NCBI GenBank assembly: GCA_964597445.1
Contig: CAZQXO010000083.1
Location: 1 to 5,711 of the forward strand
Reading direction: 5' to 3'
From: UBA10649 sp964597445
GTDB lineage: Bacteria > Actinomycetota > Actinomycetes > S36-B12
Length of the DNA stretch: 5,711 nucleotides
The translations under genes were made by a program, and so were the position numbers. The notes beneath the pieces were generated by a model. That model ran no database searches. It was not told the DNA's origin and saw only the letters and a program-made list of their open reading frames with translations. This document shows, piece by piece, positions 5,668-5,711 of this stretch. Numbering within the stretch: the first letter of the stretch is position 1; every line of letters begins with the position of its first letter.

Positions 5668-5711
5668 GGAGAGTTTGATCCTGGCTCAGGACGAACGCTG
5701 GCGGCGTGCTT
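5663..5711 (+). rRNA. rrs: 16S ribosomal RNA (5' end, partial)
   Basis: AGAGTTTGATCCTGGCTCAG at 5670–5689 is the universal 16S 5' segment (E. coli positions 8–27), followed by GACGAACGCTGGCGGCGTGC. The ending GGCGGCGTGCTT is common in class Actinomycetes. Counting back from E. coli position 8 puts the mature 5' end near 5663, with an uncertainty of a few bases. The gene runs off the window, so the rest of the operon is not visible. Confidence 0.97.

Overview
The window looks like a high-GC Gram-positive bacterium (Actinomycetota, class Actinomycetes). Three things point there. Coding sequence is strongly G/C-rich at third codon positions. The neighbouring pair mpg–tyrS is a gene order known from actinobacteria such as Mycobacterium. 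The last 49 bases are the 5' end of a 16S rRNA gene whose opening and upstream leader carry actinobacterial signatures. The genus cannot be fixed from so little 16S sequence. Everything recognisable lies on the + strand.

Layout. Bases 1–3240 hold the 3' part of a very large signalling gene: a CheR-type methyltransferase, a PAS-like linker, a seven-heptad coiled coil, a PAS domain, a GGDEF diguanylate cyclase and an EAL phosphodiesterase. Its reading frame is open at base 1, so the N-terminus is outside the window and may carry a CheB domain, as in CheB/CheR fusions. Ten bases later comes mpg (3-methyladenine DNA glycosylase, 3251–3871). After a further 29 bases comes tyrS (tyrosyl-tRNA synthetase, GTG start at 3901, ends 5181). 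The same strand and short gaps suggest one transcription unit, although the signalling gene has no obvious functional tie to the two housekeeping genes.

Bases 5182–5662 are non-coding and form the promoter and leader region of a ribosomal RNA operon. Two sigma-70-like promoters can be proposed (5267–5296 and 5432–5460). The second is followed by leader elements: a hairpin next to a conserved GTTGCCCCGAA block, a boxB-like hairpin, a boxA antitermination-like site, two more stem-loops, and a long inverted repeat that reaches the mature 16S 5' end. The 16S gene starts near 5663 and runs off the window.

Most of the window is ordinary housekeeping sequence. The points worth a second look are the multidomain CheR–PAS–GGDEF–EAL protein beside mpg–tyrS, and the structured rRNA leader, especially the inverted repeat that would sequester the first bases of 16S. 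I found no mobile element, CRISPR array, tRNA or clearly new system.
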